Assembly: GCA_035582835.1 (NCBI GenBank)
Contig: JAYKAV010001234.1
Location: 826,657 to 890,656 of the forward strand
DNA length: 64,000 nucleotides
Direction: 5' to 3'
Origin: Phoebastria nigripes
Taxonomy: Eukaryota; Chordata; Aves; Procellariiformes; Diomedeidae
Shown one piece after another: positions 1-12,600 of this stretch; the stretch's first letter is position 1; every line of letters starts with the position of its first letter. The notes below the pieces were generated by a model. The model searched no databases. It was not told the origin of the DNA and was given only the letters and a program-made list of their open reading frames with translations. The translations under genes were made by a program, and so were the position numbers.

Positions 1-1560
1 ACAAGGATGTATCTTTCCTTAAAAAGCTTTTTCATATGAATCCATCTATTAAAAGTGTGTGGTATCAAACAGTATAAGCTAGTTTTAACACCTGAATAAG
101 ATTAACTTAATTTTCCTGCCTGTAGTACCTAGATGACAATAAAGGCTCCAGGTAACATAACTTAAGAGTCACTGTAGTAGACGAGACCAAAGGTGGCTCT
201 AAATCCAGTACCTTTTCCCTAACAGAGGCTAGAAACAAGGAGGTGATGGAAGGGTATTAGAACAGGGCAAGGATGTAGCTTTCCCCAACTTGAGCCACCT
301 GTGGATTGGGACTTCCTAAAGTGGAAGTTTTTATTAGTATTAATGTTATATATGTATTTAATAGCGCGCTCTATACTTTTTCCTCTACAGAGCCACCCAA
401 ATGTTTTTGAACCACATCTACTTTTAACATCCACATCACCCCAGAACTCCATGCTTCACTTATGCATCATATAGAAAGCATTTTTTAGTTGTTCAGATCC
501 TGCATCATCAATGCCCTCTGGGAACTGTATTAGAACAAAAGCAGGCAACAACCAATTTCTGTTCTTCCACTCCACAGTATTTATGGTTTTAGAATCTTCC
601 AAACTACCTTTTCTTAATAATTTATTTTCCAAGAAGGGTGACAGACTTTAATTCTTTGTATTTACATATGGCAGACAGTGAAAAGTCGCTAAGCTACAGC
701 AATGTAACTGGGCAAGAAAAAAACAACATTGATACAAGTTACCACATCGAGAAAAAGACAGCTAAGAGTCAAGATTTAGCTTTACCTTTCTGTGAGGCAA
801 CTGTGTTGCACAATCACGCCTACAGGCAGCAAAGAATTAATACTTTCCAAACCACCACGTACCTTCAAGTCTGAGCCTCTCTCAGAGCTACAAACCTTTT
901 TCCAGCAAAAAGGAGTAGTTCTTGCAAACAGAAAATTGTGGGTTTAATAATTTAGAAGACCAGAAAATAGTTTATGGAGGAAAAAAAAAGCCTTCACATT
1001 TTTATAACAAAATTGAAGGCCAATATGATTAAATTTTTGTGGAACTGCTTGATTAAACCTGGCAGCTTCATAGACTGCACAGCTAGACTCTGATGATATT
1101 TGACAAGGGAACAGAACCACAAGGAAATTAAAATGAAAACATATTCATTTTATTCTACAAATACCTAGAAGAATGTTTTCACCTTTGCAGTATACCTTCC
1201 AATAAATAATCATATTTAAATGATTAATTCTGGGTGAGGGTTTCAATTATTTGCCAGAAATTGAGACATGCAAATTTATTTGCAAGTTCAGGCCACATTC
1301 AGCAAGTATGTTTACAAAGAAAACAGGGAACAAAAACCAGGTCTAGTACTTCCAAAACATTCTGCTGTTTAAGCAAGATGGACAATATAAAGAATTTAGG
1401 TACAAAGGAGAGGACATATGCAATTACAACCTAAAACCACAACTACCCAAATAAAACAACACAAGGTTTTGGCAGCAAGGGGCATTTCTTGCAGAGTATA
1501 CTGGTACACATGACACAGAGCAGGGCTCTAATCCGATTGGAATTGCCAGGCACTAATGTA

Positions 1561-1562
<2 letters not shown>
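1..1562. other. AT-rich non-coding stretch
   Basis: No splice-bounded open frame, RNA gene or repeat is recognisable here. Reading frames are under 80 codons and overlap on both strands. The base composition matches an intron, intergenic DNA or a long 3' untranslated region, and these cannot be told apart from sequence alone. Confidence 0.5.

Positions 1563-1597
<35 letters not shown>
1563..1597. repeat. (AC)n microsatellite
   Basis: A perfect dinucleotide run of about 17 AC units, with no interruptions. Such uninterrupted tracts are usually length-polymorphic in vertebrates. Confidence 0.98.
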
Positions 1598-1601
<4 letters not shown>

Positions 1602-2674
1602 ATTATCGAAAGCTGATTAAAAGCCATCCAAACATTACAATCAAAGAGTAGCGATTAAACAAAAGACATGATTTAGAAGAGGGCTAAAGAATTTTTTGAC
1701 CTTATTAATGGTCTTTATGAACTTTTATGCAAAACCTTGAGGAAGAAAAATATACTTCAGAATTGAAAGCAATCTGTTACACTTAAGGTTTTGTATATTA
1801 CCAAAATTACACTACAATTAAGTGAAGGTATTTCAGGCTGGTCCAGGAGCACTGGCAGTTGCTAGGCAGCATCTGCTCCTGTCAGGGATGCTTCTTTCTT
1901 TGTGCTATACAGAACCTCAGCCAGGAATACTGCCACCAATGGATTATTACAAGGCAGCTTACTGCCATCACATGGCATCTGCAAAGTGCTCAAACTGCTG
2001 CCTAGCAACACCGCCTCTTTCTACTGAGTCATACCATCACTATGAAAATATTCATGTAAAAAAAGAAACAGATGCCTGAGAAGAAAGGTGATCATTCACT
2101 AGCAAAGTGAATTATTGCTAGCATCATTCCCCTACCCTCCAAGATAAAAATACAGATTAGGCTCAAAAATCATGAGCTGTTTGAAATAGTTTTGCACATC
2201 CTGGCGACAGGAGGTAGAATTGAAGAAACAGACCAAAAGCCCACAGCNTTGTCCACTACCTTAGCTACATTAATGAACTGATTTTGAGCTTCTAGCTTTG
2301 CAGACATCTATCCTGGTTACTCATCCCCTTCCTGTAAATCTATTCCCTCAGCTATCAGTTCATTCGACTTCCACTCTGGCATTACAGAAGTCCCTCACCC
2401 ATACATCATTCCCTCTATGCGGGAAATAAATGCAGCAGTTTCTTTTTCTCCTTTTTAAGCAGAGAAGAAGGCTGTTTCAGTTTCTGAAACCCTTCTCCCT
2501 CTTTCCAATACCTAACTTGCAAAGAGGAGAAAAACACTGACCATACCACACTCTGCACAGAGGAGCGTGGAGCCATTCTGCACTGCTGCGTTCCACAGAC
2601 TGCAAATGTGAGCCAGAAATGGCTACACTTTACTGTTGAACACTAGGAAACAAAATAAGAAACCAGTCAAGTTT
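1598..2674. other. Non-coding stretch, nothing recognised
   Basis: AT-rich DNA between the microsatellite and the CR1 fragment. Its right edge, from about 2,640, may be the decayed 3' tail of that CR1 copy, but the match is too weak to claim. One isolated N lies at 2,248. Confidence 0.45.
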
Positions 2675-3130
2675 CGAATATCCTGGGGGATGGAGAGTGC
2701 ACCACCTCTCCAGGCAACCTGCTCCAGTGCTTTACCATACGCGTTGTGGAAATTGATGTCCCTTACTGTAATTTGCCACCACTGCTCCTTCTCCTTTCAC
2801 TGTGCAACTCGGAAAAGTGTCTGGCTGCGTCTTCTCCACAACTGCCTAAAAAGTAGCTAACCACAAACTAGACCCCATCTTATCCTTCTCTTCTACAGGC
2901 TGTACCACCCTAGACCTCACAGACCCTCCTCTCTCATCATGTGCTCCAGCCTCTGAACCATCTCCTAACCTCACCCCTCGTACTGTGAGATACAGTGCTC
3001 TAGATGCAGCCCCAAGAGCTATTCCCCCAAAGGAGGAAATGATCGCTTCCATCAACATCCTGGTTATACAGGAACGCAGCCTGGTATGCTGCTAGCTACA
3101 AGAGAGCATCACTGATTCATGTTCACACAT
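2675..3130 (-). mobile_element. CR1 LINE fragment, end of ORF2 and 3' region, inverted
   Basis: Read on the minus strand, this is the 3' part of a CR1 non-LTR retrotransposon. The plus-strand text near 2,688-2,740 (dry paraphrase: a 'ggatggagagtgcaccacctc' type block, then 'ggcaacctgctccagtg') is the reverse complement of the familiar CR1 3' block. Minus-strand translation around 2,890-2,990 gives fragments RLEHM, EE, GLG and SL-KRR in the order expected at the ORF2 C-terminus, where the family has GLEH-SYEERL-ELGLFSLEKRRLRG. Stops and frame changes show it is long dead. The copy is truncated at its 5' end near 3,130, and the usual octamer tail is not seen. CR1 is the dominant LINE of birds. 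Subfamily was not determined. Confidence 0.85.
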
Positions 3131-6100
3131 GCAAAAACATAGGTATCATCCCACAGCGTTTTACATCCTATCCCATTTTACACTGACTACATCATAAGAC
3201 TTTTAGTCCTCCTGTCTAACTGCCAAATAAGTTCATAAGATGCTAAAGTTACCTTGGCATTTACGGTCAGTTTGCACATTTCCTATGAGGAGGAGGAAGG
3301 GAAGAATAGGGCAGATCTATAAAACTGTATTTATCAGCATACCAGCTCCTGCATCTTAGCTGAAAACTCGGTATTTTAGCCTATACTGTCTGCCACACAA
3401 GAACTTTTTGTGGACATCTGAAGACAGCTTACAAGACTGCTAAGAAACCTTTCAACCCACACACAAGAACCTTGACCTTTTTGGTAAACTATTTGCTCCT
3501 AAAATACCAAAAAATGAAATATGTGCCTGACATAATTGAAGACACCTTTTTTTCATGAGACGTAAAGAATTTTTACCTCTTCTAATCTTGACTTAAGCAA
3601 ACATACATTATTTAATGCTATCAACATCATCTGAAACATTGGGAAAATCCTCTTTTTCTCTTATTGCATCCTCCACCCAGGTTGAAATAATTAACTTTTT
3701 TTTTTTTCATTATTCAAAGAATACTGTCTTGTGCCAGCAACCTGAAATGTAGTCATTCCAGAACTGAAAAAAACAGTAAGATCAGAAGTTGCAGTTTAGG
3801 GCCTTGCTGTGATGAAGAAAGTTAGAGAGAAAAGCCTATTTTCTACCTCCACTTCCCCAGAGACAAGAGANAAGCTGTTTCTGCAAGACCAATGCTTCAA
3901 AAGCAATCTTCCTTGGGGTAAAACCCTTGGACCACAGAGCTAACCAAATACTTANCAGAAAACAGAACAAAACCAAACACATCAGAGCAACTTTGTTCAT
4001 AATTCCGATCAGATCAATGTACTCAGAAAGGCTGAAACAGAACAGCAAGTGGGCAGAATGGACAGCTGCAAATTACTGTGCGCATGACAGAGCGATGAGG
4101 GAGTACTACTGACAGCAGCAGCACAAGCTGTTCCAAGCGGATGCTTAGCTGCGTGGTCAGCAGACAGCAGGCCCAAGCACATCAGCTCACAGAGCTGGTC
4201 GTTCTGTGCTCCGGGCCAGCTCTTCCCATTCTAACAAGTCATTGCCAGAGGAACGGCCAGTCAATATAACCTTTAAGCAGAAACACAGACACATAGCTGA
4301 TTCACCTAGTCACTCTCTTCATGCAAGGTCAGGTGCACAGGTAGCACGCAGCTCCATTTTGTACAGTATGTAATAGCAGATGTCAGGGCAAAATTATCTC
4401 ACAAAAATGTTGATCCTGCTTCACTAAACAGAGTGAAACTAGACTGTTGCCTCTTTGGTTTATCAAAAAATTGAGTTGCCAACCATTCAGTTCACGAGCA
4501 TTTAGAGAGAGAAAAAAAAAACCCACAAAGAAACATCGAAGTTCAAACCACAGTTTTTAATAACCTTCTTTTACAATAATTCATATATTTTTGGATTATT
4601 TATCCCATGCTGGCTGACACTTTCTCACTTGTGCCTACACTCTCTGTCCATGTATATAATATAACCATATATACATAAACCTACATAAATGAGAACATAT
4701 GCCTAGGTGAAGGGCAACTTTACACAGACATTTCCATAGGCATTTTTCTCTACAAAGGAAGAGATGGGTGAAATAGAAACACCTCCTCCTATCCTCCCAG
4801 ATCCAGACCCCAGACAAAGGACTGTATGCAACCCAATAGCCAAACAGGCCTGTAAAAAGTTATATATTGCTTTCAATCGGCTTCTGTTTAACAGTTCTTC
4901 TGGATATCTCCGACATGTATGCAAGGCTTCGTTGATCAAGATCAGAAGACTGAAAGGGTAGGTATACTAAATTAACAGTTGGCATAAACATCTCATTCAT
5001 AAACACGTTTAGAGGGAAGAGAGAGTCCCCTGCTGTTCAAATACACAGAAACAAGAGATTTCTAGAACAGTAAGCCACCTGCCAAAGCACACAACTACAC
5101 TCTAGCACGCTGGGTAGCTCAGAGACTTATATTCAAAATAAAGAAAATAAAATAATTCACCACTCCATCAACTAGCTACTGCCAACACTAAAAGCATTTA
5201 GTGCATAAACTTCCTTACACTGTAACATCTAGACAAACCTTTATTTTTGTTTCAGAGAGTAACTGGTATCAGCTTACCTCTGAAAGCAGAATGACCGGCT
5301 TTTAATCACCAAGAGTTAGCTAGCACCACTTGTCGTAAGTTTTTCTTAAGGCTTAATATCCAGAAAGACTCAAGAAAAGAAAATGAAGCCAAATGCTGAA
5401 GTGGGACAAGAGGGAAGTCTTATCCTTGTAATAAGTCATCACCTCACAACTATACTGGAAAGCATTTAGTCTGCTCAAACCCACAGTTACCAGCCTTCCT
5501 AATACCTTCGGTAAGTTTTGACTAAAGACTCGTTGTTTACACAAACACTAGAATATGTCTAAGAGGAAGGAATTGCAGGTAAAAAAACTTAAGGGATGCT
5601 TTCAGGATCTCAGAAGAGATCACAAAGTTCATTTTTGACATGCAAAAACCTGAATGGAGATTTGATTTTAACATCAGTCACTTGAATGAGATATTTAATC
5701 TCTTTGCCTTGAGGTTAAGTAAGCATACAGATTTTGAAACAGAACAAAGGTAAGAGTAAAATGTAATGATATTAAGGCCAATTCATAACTTTAAAACAAT
5801 CAGTAGAAAGACTACTGTCAATTGCAACTGGTTTTGAACCAAGATCCTAATGTATGCTTCCTTTAGCTTCTTCCTCAGTGAGTATCACAGCTGAGAAAAG
5901 AACACAATAAACTCAATTCACTACACAAATTAACAAAAATTTCTCTGAAGCAGGAGAAAAAGCTGCATCAGGCTCTTTAACAGCTGAATAATCTTCCAAA
6001 GACTTTCCATTCTTTGGTCAGTGTTTTCACATCCACATCTGAAAAGAGCTCCCATTTCTCAAAAGAACAAATCTATGAAATGTGTATGGCCACTGATAAC

Positions 6101-8712
6101 ACTAGTTGTTGGAGGTCATCAGGCATTTACAGCTCCTCCATATAAGAACTATGTCCCAAATAATTGTTTAACATATTAGTCAGAAAAGCTTGTGTATCCA
6201 CATGTCATTGTGCATATGAAGACAAAGAACTCTTCCTCGTTCCCAATTATGCCCTTGTTGCGGGCTTTTAAATGCCACCAAATAAGTGGTAGATAATTTT
6301 CTAGATCACAAGTTCTGGTAATGGTTCTTACATGTTTCCCTGATGTTTATATTGGACTCTGACTTTTTAAGTACAGAATTGCTGAAAAGAAAGGCTTTGC
6401 AAGGTAGTGAGACTCATCCAGCTGAGCTATGCCACTGACTGTAAACTAAGCAAGCTACCTTCAGAAGGATTAATAAAAACACCAACTTTCCTCTCTCCCT
6501 CCTATGTACAGCTGCAAACCATGACCTGCACCATCACCCCATACTCACACACCAACTTTCTATGCCTTAAATTGTTCAAAAGAGAAATGACTTCAAATTT
6601 TCCTTACTAATTTCACTCTGAAAAATATTCCTTGCTGTCCTACAGGTTTGACAATGAATTTAAACCCAAAGCATACAAATAAGAAACACCAAAAAATTAC
6701 CTAAATTTTCCAAGAACTAGGAGCATTCAAGGCATGTTGTCATATACCCTGTTTTTAATTGTAACTGATACCCGCTGCATTAAAAAAGAAAGCAAAGTAA
6801 CTTGTTCCTTGAATAAAGGTGAAAAACCTTGTTTCCAACCGATGGATATTCACATTCCCATTCCCTCTGTTTCACCAACAGTCCCATAACACACCAAATG
6901 CATTACCATCGGACTTTTAANCTTTTGCTATCCCCAGTCCTGTTCCTGAGCACTCCTGTCTACAAAGCACCCTCAAGTTCACTCCCATGCTCACATTAAC
7001 AGCTTCCCCTTCACATTCTCCGGCAAGCAAACAAAAATGTATTAGGAAGAGTCCTGATAGAACCTTATTATCCATTCTNTTCAGCAAGTCAGTAGCTGCT
7101 TATCTGCACTACTATCCACAGGAACTCTAGTAAGTTCTTTCTTCCCCACCCAGCCACCAATTTTCATTAAATCTGTAGGAAATGTGTGCCTGAGACTGCC
7201 AACTCTCATCATAAAATGTCGCCCATTACTTGATGAGAGGTATTGTTAGGTGAGGACAGAAAGCCTGAACACTTAAAGATTTCCACCCTTAGGAAATCAG
7301 TCTAAATGTAAAATCTATTCTGCACTGTGGATAAGGTCAGAAAGGAACCACTTTTGCCCCCACACTATTGGCAAGCAGCTGAAGTCCTGAAGGTCTTAAC
7401 TGAATACATAATATGGCATAACTATGAATAAATGGAGAAAATTGCTCTCAAAACCATCAAAGCATCAAAAGTTAAAACCCACATTGCAACACTATCACTT
7501 CTTACGCTAAGATCACACCTACATTCCCATACAAACCACACGATAAATTGCTAAACACACACTTCTGATTCCTTGCCTTTGCAAGCAATTTGAAAAATTG
7601 TTTCTCAGCTTCATTCTTCCTGTATTTAGAAAGTTTTGGCTAATTTCTGCTGTAAATGTATTTGTGGACAACTGCTACTTAGGTGATCTCGAACTAGTAA
7701 TATCTTATAGATTAATTCTCATCCAGCTCTGCAGACCAGGTATTCACAAGAGTATCCACAATGTCTTTTGGCTAGTCTTTTCCAGGATAAATGAGCCAAA
7801 ATATATTAATCTCTTCCCACAAAACAGTATTTTTAATCTCCAAGTTATCTCAGCAACAGCAGAAATACAGATTTACACTAGACTGAAATTAAAATTGCCC
7901 ATTACGTTAAATGACGCCTCACTAAACTTTCCTGTCTACATTGAAAGTCTCCAATTGGGTGCATCTTGGGAGTTGCTCTTTTCCAGAGGCATTTCAAGGT
8001 GTGATTCATTTCTCACTCAGTCAAACAACACATATACATTTCCTTTATCACCCCTGACTGACATATTCCTTTGTTCATTCTTAAGTCCTAAGGATAAAAA
8101 AAGGTCCTTAGGGGCAAAATACTGAATGAAACTAAAAATTACTCCAATCCACAGATCATCTAGTTTTCCTGACTAACGAGCAAGTCCCCAGGTATTACCA
8201 CCACCTCCCAAAACAGCATTGCACAGAAGGTTTAGAAGTACATCCTTCCATATAGCTTTGGTTCCAAGACAGATCACTGAAGAATATCCTCAGTCACCTC
8301 CCTCCTGCTGCCAGACAATTACAGTTTCAGGCAATAAGGTACAAAAGAGAAGATGAAATATAATATACGCCCCGTAACACAGAACCCAGTCGCAATGAGT
8401 GATACTGCTTCCCAGATTACCGAAAATGGACTTTTTACTAATTTGGGGGAGGGACTTTTTTCTACCTCTCTGAAACTTTTCATTTTAAACCTGTAACAAA
8501 CTGCTTCAGTGACACAGAGAAACTGCAATATCAATCAACTCAAAGCACTCCTTTGTTTGGCAGCTGCCTTCTATGTAAACAGGTAAGAACAGAGTAGTAT
8601 GCCAAGAGACTTGGTGAGGGAAGGCAGACTTTTTGTAAGTTTTGCAGTCCTGTTTTTCCAAACACAGATATGAATTGGGAAATGTGCAAGCCAAGGTTTA
8701 GTGATAGGGCGC

Positions 8713-8726
8713 GGGGCGGGGGGGGG
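8713..8726 (+). repeat. G-rich run
   Basis: GGGG, C, then nine G in a row (8,718-8,726) inside AT-rich DNA. It could fold as part of a G-quadruplex, but four well separated G-tracts are not present. Confidence 0.7.
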
Positions 8727-10337
8727 ACACAACCAAAAATCAAGATACTGATCAAAAAGCAGAAGCTGCAGTACAGAACTGTAACTAGGACATTATGATG
8801 TTCCATCCTTTCTTAGTAGGATCGAGGGAAATATTAGTTATATGTATTTGTGCTTATGGATTTACTTTTCATTGTTACCAATTAAGTGGTGAAAATAAAG
8901 ATTAAAAATTCATTTTAAATAAAACAATTAACAGATTTTAAAACTAATTCTTTGAATAAACTAATCGGTGCTGTTTATCTAGGCAGGTTTTCCTTCTTCT
9001 CCATGGTTTAATACTTACATATTTAATACGGTCAGCCATACAAAGTACAGGATTAACTACATGGGGGTAGGGGGAAGCAAAACCAAAAACTCTTGAGAAC
9101 CACCTAAACGTGCTCCTTGCACAAAAATAAAGGAGCAGAAACTGACAGCCTGATGAAATACATAATCAGCTCTCACACATTTGCCAAATTTTAATTAACA
9201 GTTATTTACTAGAGAGTTCTCTCTGCTTAGCTTTTTCTTTTAATTCATTATTATTTAATACTTGCTTTAGAAGACTAATGTAACTAATCGGATCACTTTA
9301 ATAAATATTTTCTTAGAGACAGAGACTGCTTTAAAAACATAAAAACACTAGAGGGCTGGAGAGCTAGTTATCTTCAATAATCAGTTTAGAAGTCTCACAG
9401 CTTTTCATAGCTGGTCATTTTAAGCATTTGTGGAAGAACTGTTTGCCTTTCAACAACAAGTCTAAAGTTTTAAAAGTGTTGTTAGGGAAGTGTTTAACTT
9501 AATTATTTATTTTAAAATATCCTGAGCAATCTTTTAATATCTTTGTTGCAAAAGTATACAATGACTTGTATGAGAACTGGGCAATACAATAGCATTCTAC
9601 AACTGTAAGCATTGAAAACTTCTTTTAATTACAGCTAGACAGGCAAAGAGAACTTCAGAACTGCCAAAAAGCCACTGACGTTCATATCCATGTATTTAAG
9701 ATGTTCTCTTGCAGTCAGGAGTCCGTGTAGCTGTAAAGGGGCTCCAGCAAGCACGTAAGAAATGTCTTTGTTTTAAACTCTTTGAAAGCCAATGCAGAAT
9801 ACAAAGCCCTTCTATACCCACATGTTGAGAGAGGGAACGTGGTATCTTTCTGAAGGAACAGTTTCTATAAATTATCATCTCTGAGCCAGCTACCTAGATA
9901 AGACGACTACACAGATCACAATTTACTTTCAACAAAGAGAACAGCATCAGAATGAACTACCTTATATGACACTTTCACTCTCCTTGATACANGTGAACAG
10001 GTATGTACAGGGCCTGGGTGCCCAGACATACCTTTCTATTTCACCAGAAAGCTCTTTGTGGTATTCCAGTTGCAGAAATAACTGATTTTTTTCCCCACCC
10101 AACTTACATTGACAGGGACATAAAGTCTTGTTGCCTTAATCCAAAGGCACATCAAAAACTTCTCATGGTTTAACAAGAGCATGGAGAAAACACGCAGGGT
10201 TTTTTTGGGATAGACAGTGGTCAAAATAAAAACAAACTACTAAAGCCCAAGGCATAACCTCATACCAGCAACTCATGCCAAGAAAATTATTTTTACACAT
10301 ATTATTTTATTTGTGAAATCAGGATAACCTACATGAG

Positions 10338-10389
10338 AAAAAACAAAAAACAAAAAACAAAAAACATTTTTTTTCCTTTTTTTTTTTTT
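10338..10389. repeat. (CAAAAAA)n next to a T-rich tract
   Basis: Four units of an A6C heptamer (about 10,338-10,366) are followed at once by a T-rich tract broken by one CC (10,367-10,389). The A-rich and T-rich halves are roughly complementary, so the unit can form a hairpin. It may be low-complexity DNA or the fused tails of decayed retroposons. Confidence 0.85.
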
Positions 10390-12600
10390 GCTAGCGCACC
10401 TCCTAACTGTAAAACCTTAGATCTACACCTTCTATAGACTAGTTTCTCCAAAATGCACAAAAATGACCACTCGAGCAAGCAATGACAGATCTAATTCTGA
10501 AAAACTAGTACTCCTCTCCCCACTTATAGTAACTAAACTCCAGACATAAGCAGCATTTTTCACCTATTCTCCCTCTCTGGAGGATTATCAACCAATTTCA
10601 ATTACAGGAAAAGTAATTAAAGCTACCCAAGAATAAAAAAAACTTGCCTAGAGATCACCAAAATTCTTAAGACTTAGCCATTATCTCAGACCTACCTACA
10701 TGTGCGTTGTCTGAAAAAGAAAAATCGACATCACAGGAATATTCTTAAGACTATAGAATATTCATTACAATAACACTTGTTTTCTTTCACTGCTCTCTCT
10801 TCCAGATGCCTCTTCTAGAATTGTTTACAACCTGAATGGAGATTTTCTTTCTTTTCCTCCCATACGTCTGCGTAAAAAAAATTAGTTCACCTACTTTTCG
10901 ATTGAGGTAGCACACACACATTTTCTTATTTGAGAACATGGGCCAAAACAAACAAAACTCTGAATATCAAGCCCTGCAACACAGCAAAGAAAAATGACTA
11001 CATAAATGGAACAGAGGAAAACCAACAAGACTCGAAAAATGAATAATTTTTTCCTGAAGCATCTATTACAATTATACCAGCAAGTTTAGTACTAGGGCAA
11101 CAGAGGTGGGGTCTTTCACCAACAGTTAAGGTATGAGCAAGTCTGGATACTTCGTATTCTCTGAACATCCAGCTGAGATGTAACAAAGCTTCTTAACTTC
11201 ATATACTCCCAGTGATTGGCAAACATAGCAACAGTATTTTAAGTAATAACTTTCTTGTGTTATTTTATGCCACTTGTGTATATTGTCCTACACTTACAGC
11301 TTCTCATCTAACACACTGCATTTGATTGCATTTTTTTCAAACAAAAGCAAATTCCTTACTTCTTCTATTCATTAGGAAGATATGTGGAATGTACTAAGCA
11401 AAATATTTGTTGCACAAGATGAAAAATTAACAAAAAGCACTGATACATTTTGTTGTTTGTTGACTACGTGCTCAAAATTTCTTTTTATTGATAAAACGTT
11501 TCTTTTTATTCTTCTTTTCTTAAATATTAGTGGCATTAAGACTTTTAATTGCTCACAAGTTAGTTGTCAAAATCCCACTTTAACAATACAGGTTAACAGA
11601 TCTTTGTAGCAAGTTTGTTTATATTTTTTAAATATCTGCAGAAATTCATCATCACTACACACTGTGGAACTTAAAAATCAATATGAACAATTGACAACGA
11701 TAAAGTTAATGAAGCATTTAGGTAAGTAATCAGGACAGACTACCTACTTTTATTATTATTCAAGTCAACAGTTTAAAAAAAAAAAATTAAATCTAAATAA
11801 ACAAAAGTGAAGTTAAAGGAAGTCTGTGTCTTCCATTTCGCTAGGCATAACGTTTCTGCTCTTATCAGAAATTACTGTACACTGAAATGACAAAGTCATC
11901 AATGACGATCTCTCAAATTGGAGCGAACACGATTCAAGATGACGGTAACATCTGATTTATCTGATAAACAACGAAAAATAACAATACTATGCATTTACAG
12001 AAACACACAAGTCGTTTTGAACGAACGCAATGCACCACGAACCCCGTAGCCCTAGATTACTAGCAGTAAAAGCGCTGTAGTCCAAAAAAAGCCGTCCATT
12101 TTCGACCTGACAAGCGCGGCCCGGTCCCAGCCAGGGTCTATGCTCCCGCTCCCTCGCATGTCGGTGCCCGTTCCCGAGGCCCCACCGCCCGGAACAGGTG
12201 CATCACCGACGCCCCCTAATGACACCGCACCATAACCATCCCCCTTCCCGAAACTCCATATAAACAGGATCACCACAAACCACAGATTAAAACGGAGAGA
12301 AAAAGGAATCCCACGCCGAGGTAGATTAAGGGCTCAGTGACTCGTTTTCTGATTATTTGTGCAATCAGGACCTGAGCGCGGGCTCCGAAAGTCTACTTTT
12401 TTCCCTGCCGCCCGTTGCTTCGCCGCGGAAAAACTCACGGAAATAACCCAAATCACAACACACGCAGACACGTTCACTGGATGCCGGACCGTGCGGGCAG
12501 CGGCGGCCGGCGCGGGCCGGGGAAGGCAGCGGGCACGCAGCGGCACAGCCGGTGCCCGCTCTCCCCCGCGGGCAGCCTCCCACAGCCCCACGGGGAGAGC

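Larger units (their letters stand above)
3131..12029. other. Long AT-rich non-coding region with unresolved exon-like segments
   Basis: About 8.9 kb with no repeat I can name and no convincing gene. Several segments have splice-like borders around short open frames: 4,758-4,957 plus, 4,860-4,949 minus, 6,332-6,381 minus, 9,715-9,754 plus, 11,642-11,721 plus and 11,869-11,944 plus. Their frames do not join into a coherent protein, so none is called as an exon. The region could be introns of a gene starting in the CpG island, a long 3' untranslated region, or intergenic DNA. Confidence 0.45.

Noticed and set aside
1563..1597. CRISPR-like regular repeat
   Set aside because: It is a plain AC microsatellite with no spacers, and the window is vertebrate DNA.
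5800..5889. Minus-strand segment after TTCTTTTCTCAG reading a short EEEAKGSIH tail
   Set aside because: Only about 13 codons to a stop with no donor and no upstream exon, so support is too thin.
6701..6774. Minus-strand segment with a strong acceptor and GTAATT donor
   Set aside because: All three frames contain a stop, so it cannot be an internal coding exon, though a non-coding exon remains possible.
7598..8125. Uninterrupted 175-codon plus frame
   Set aside because: It is the longest true open frame apart from the LTR one, but one of about this length is expected by chance in 64 kb. It has no recognisable domain, hydrophobic AT-rich composition and no exon borders.
11869..11960. Possible C/D-box snoRNA, with TGATGA and CTGA on the minus strand
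   Set aside because: The boxes are only about 27 bases apart, the C box is imperfect and no terminal stem pairs outside them.
12052..12276. Minus frame ending in a hydrophobic GFFWTTALLLLVI peptide
   Set aside because: It sits in CpG-island sequence, has no convincing start context and ends at once after the hydrophobic stretch, so it looks like chance.
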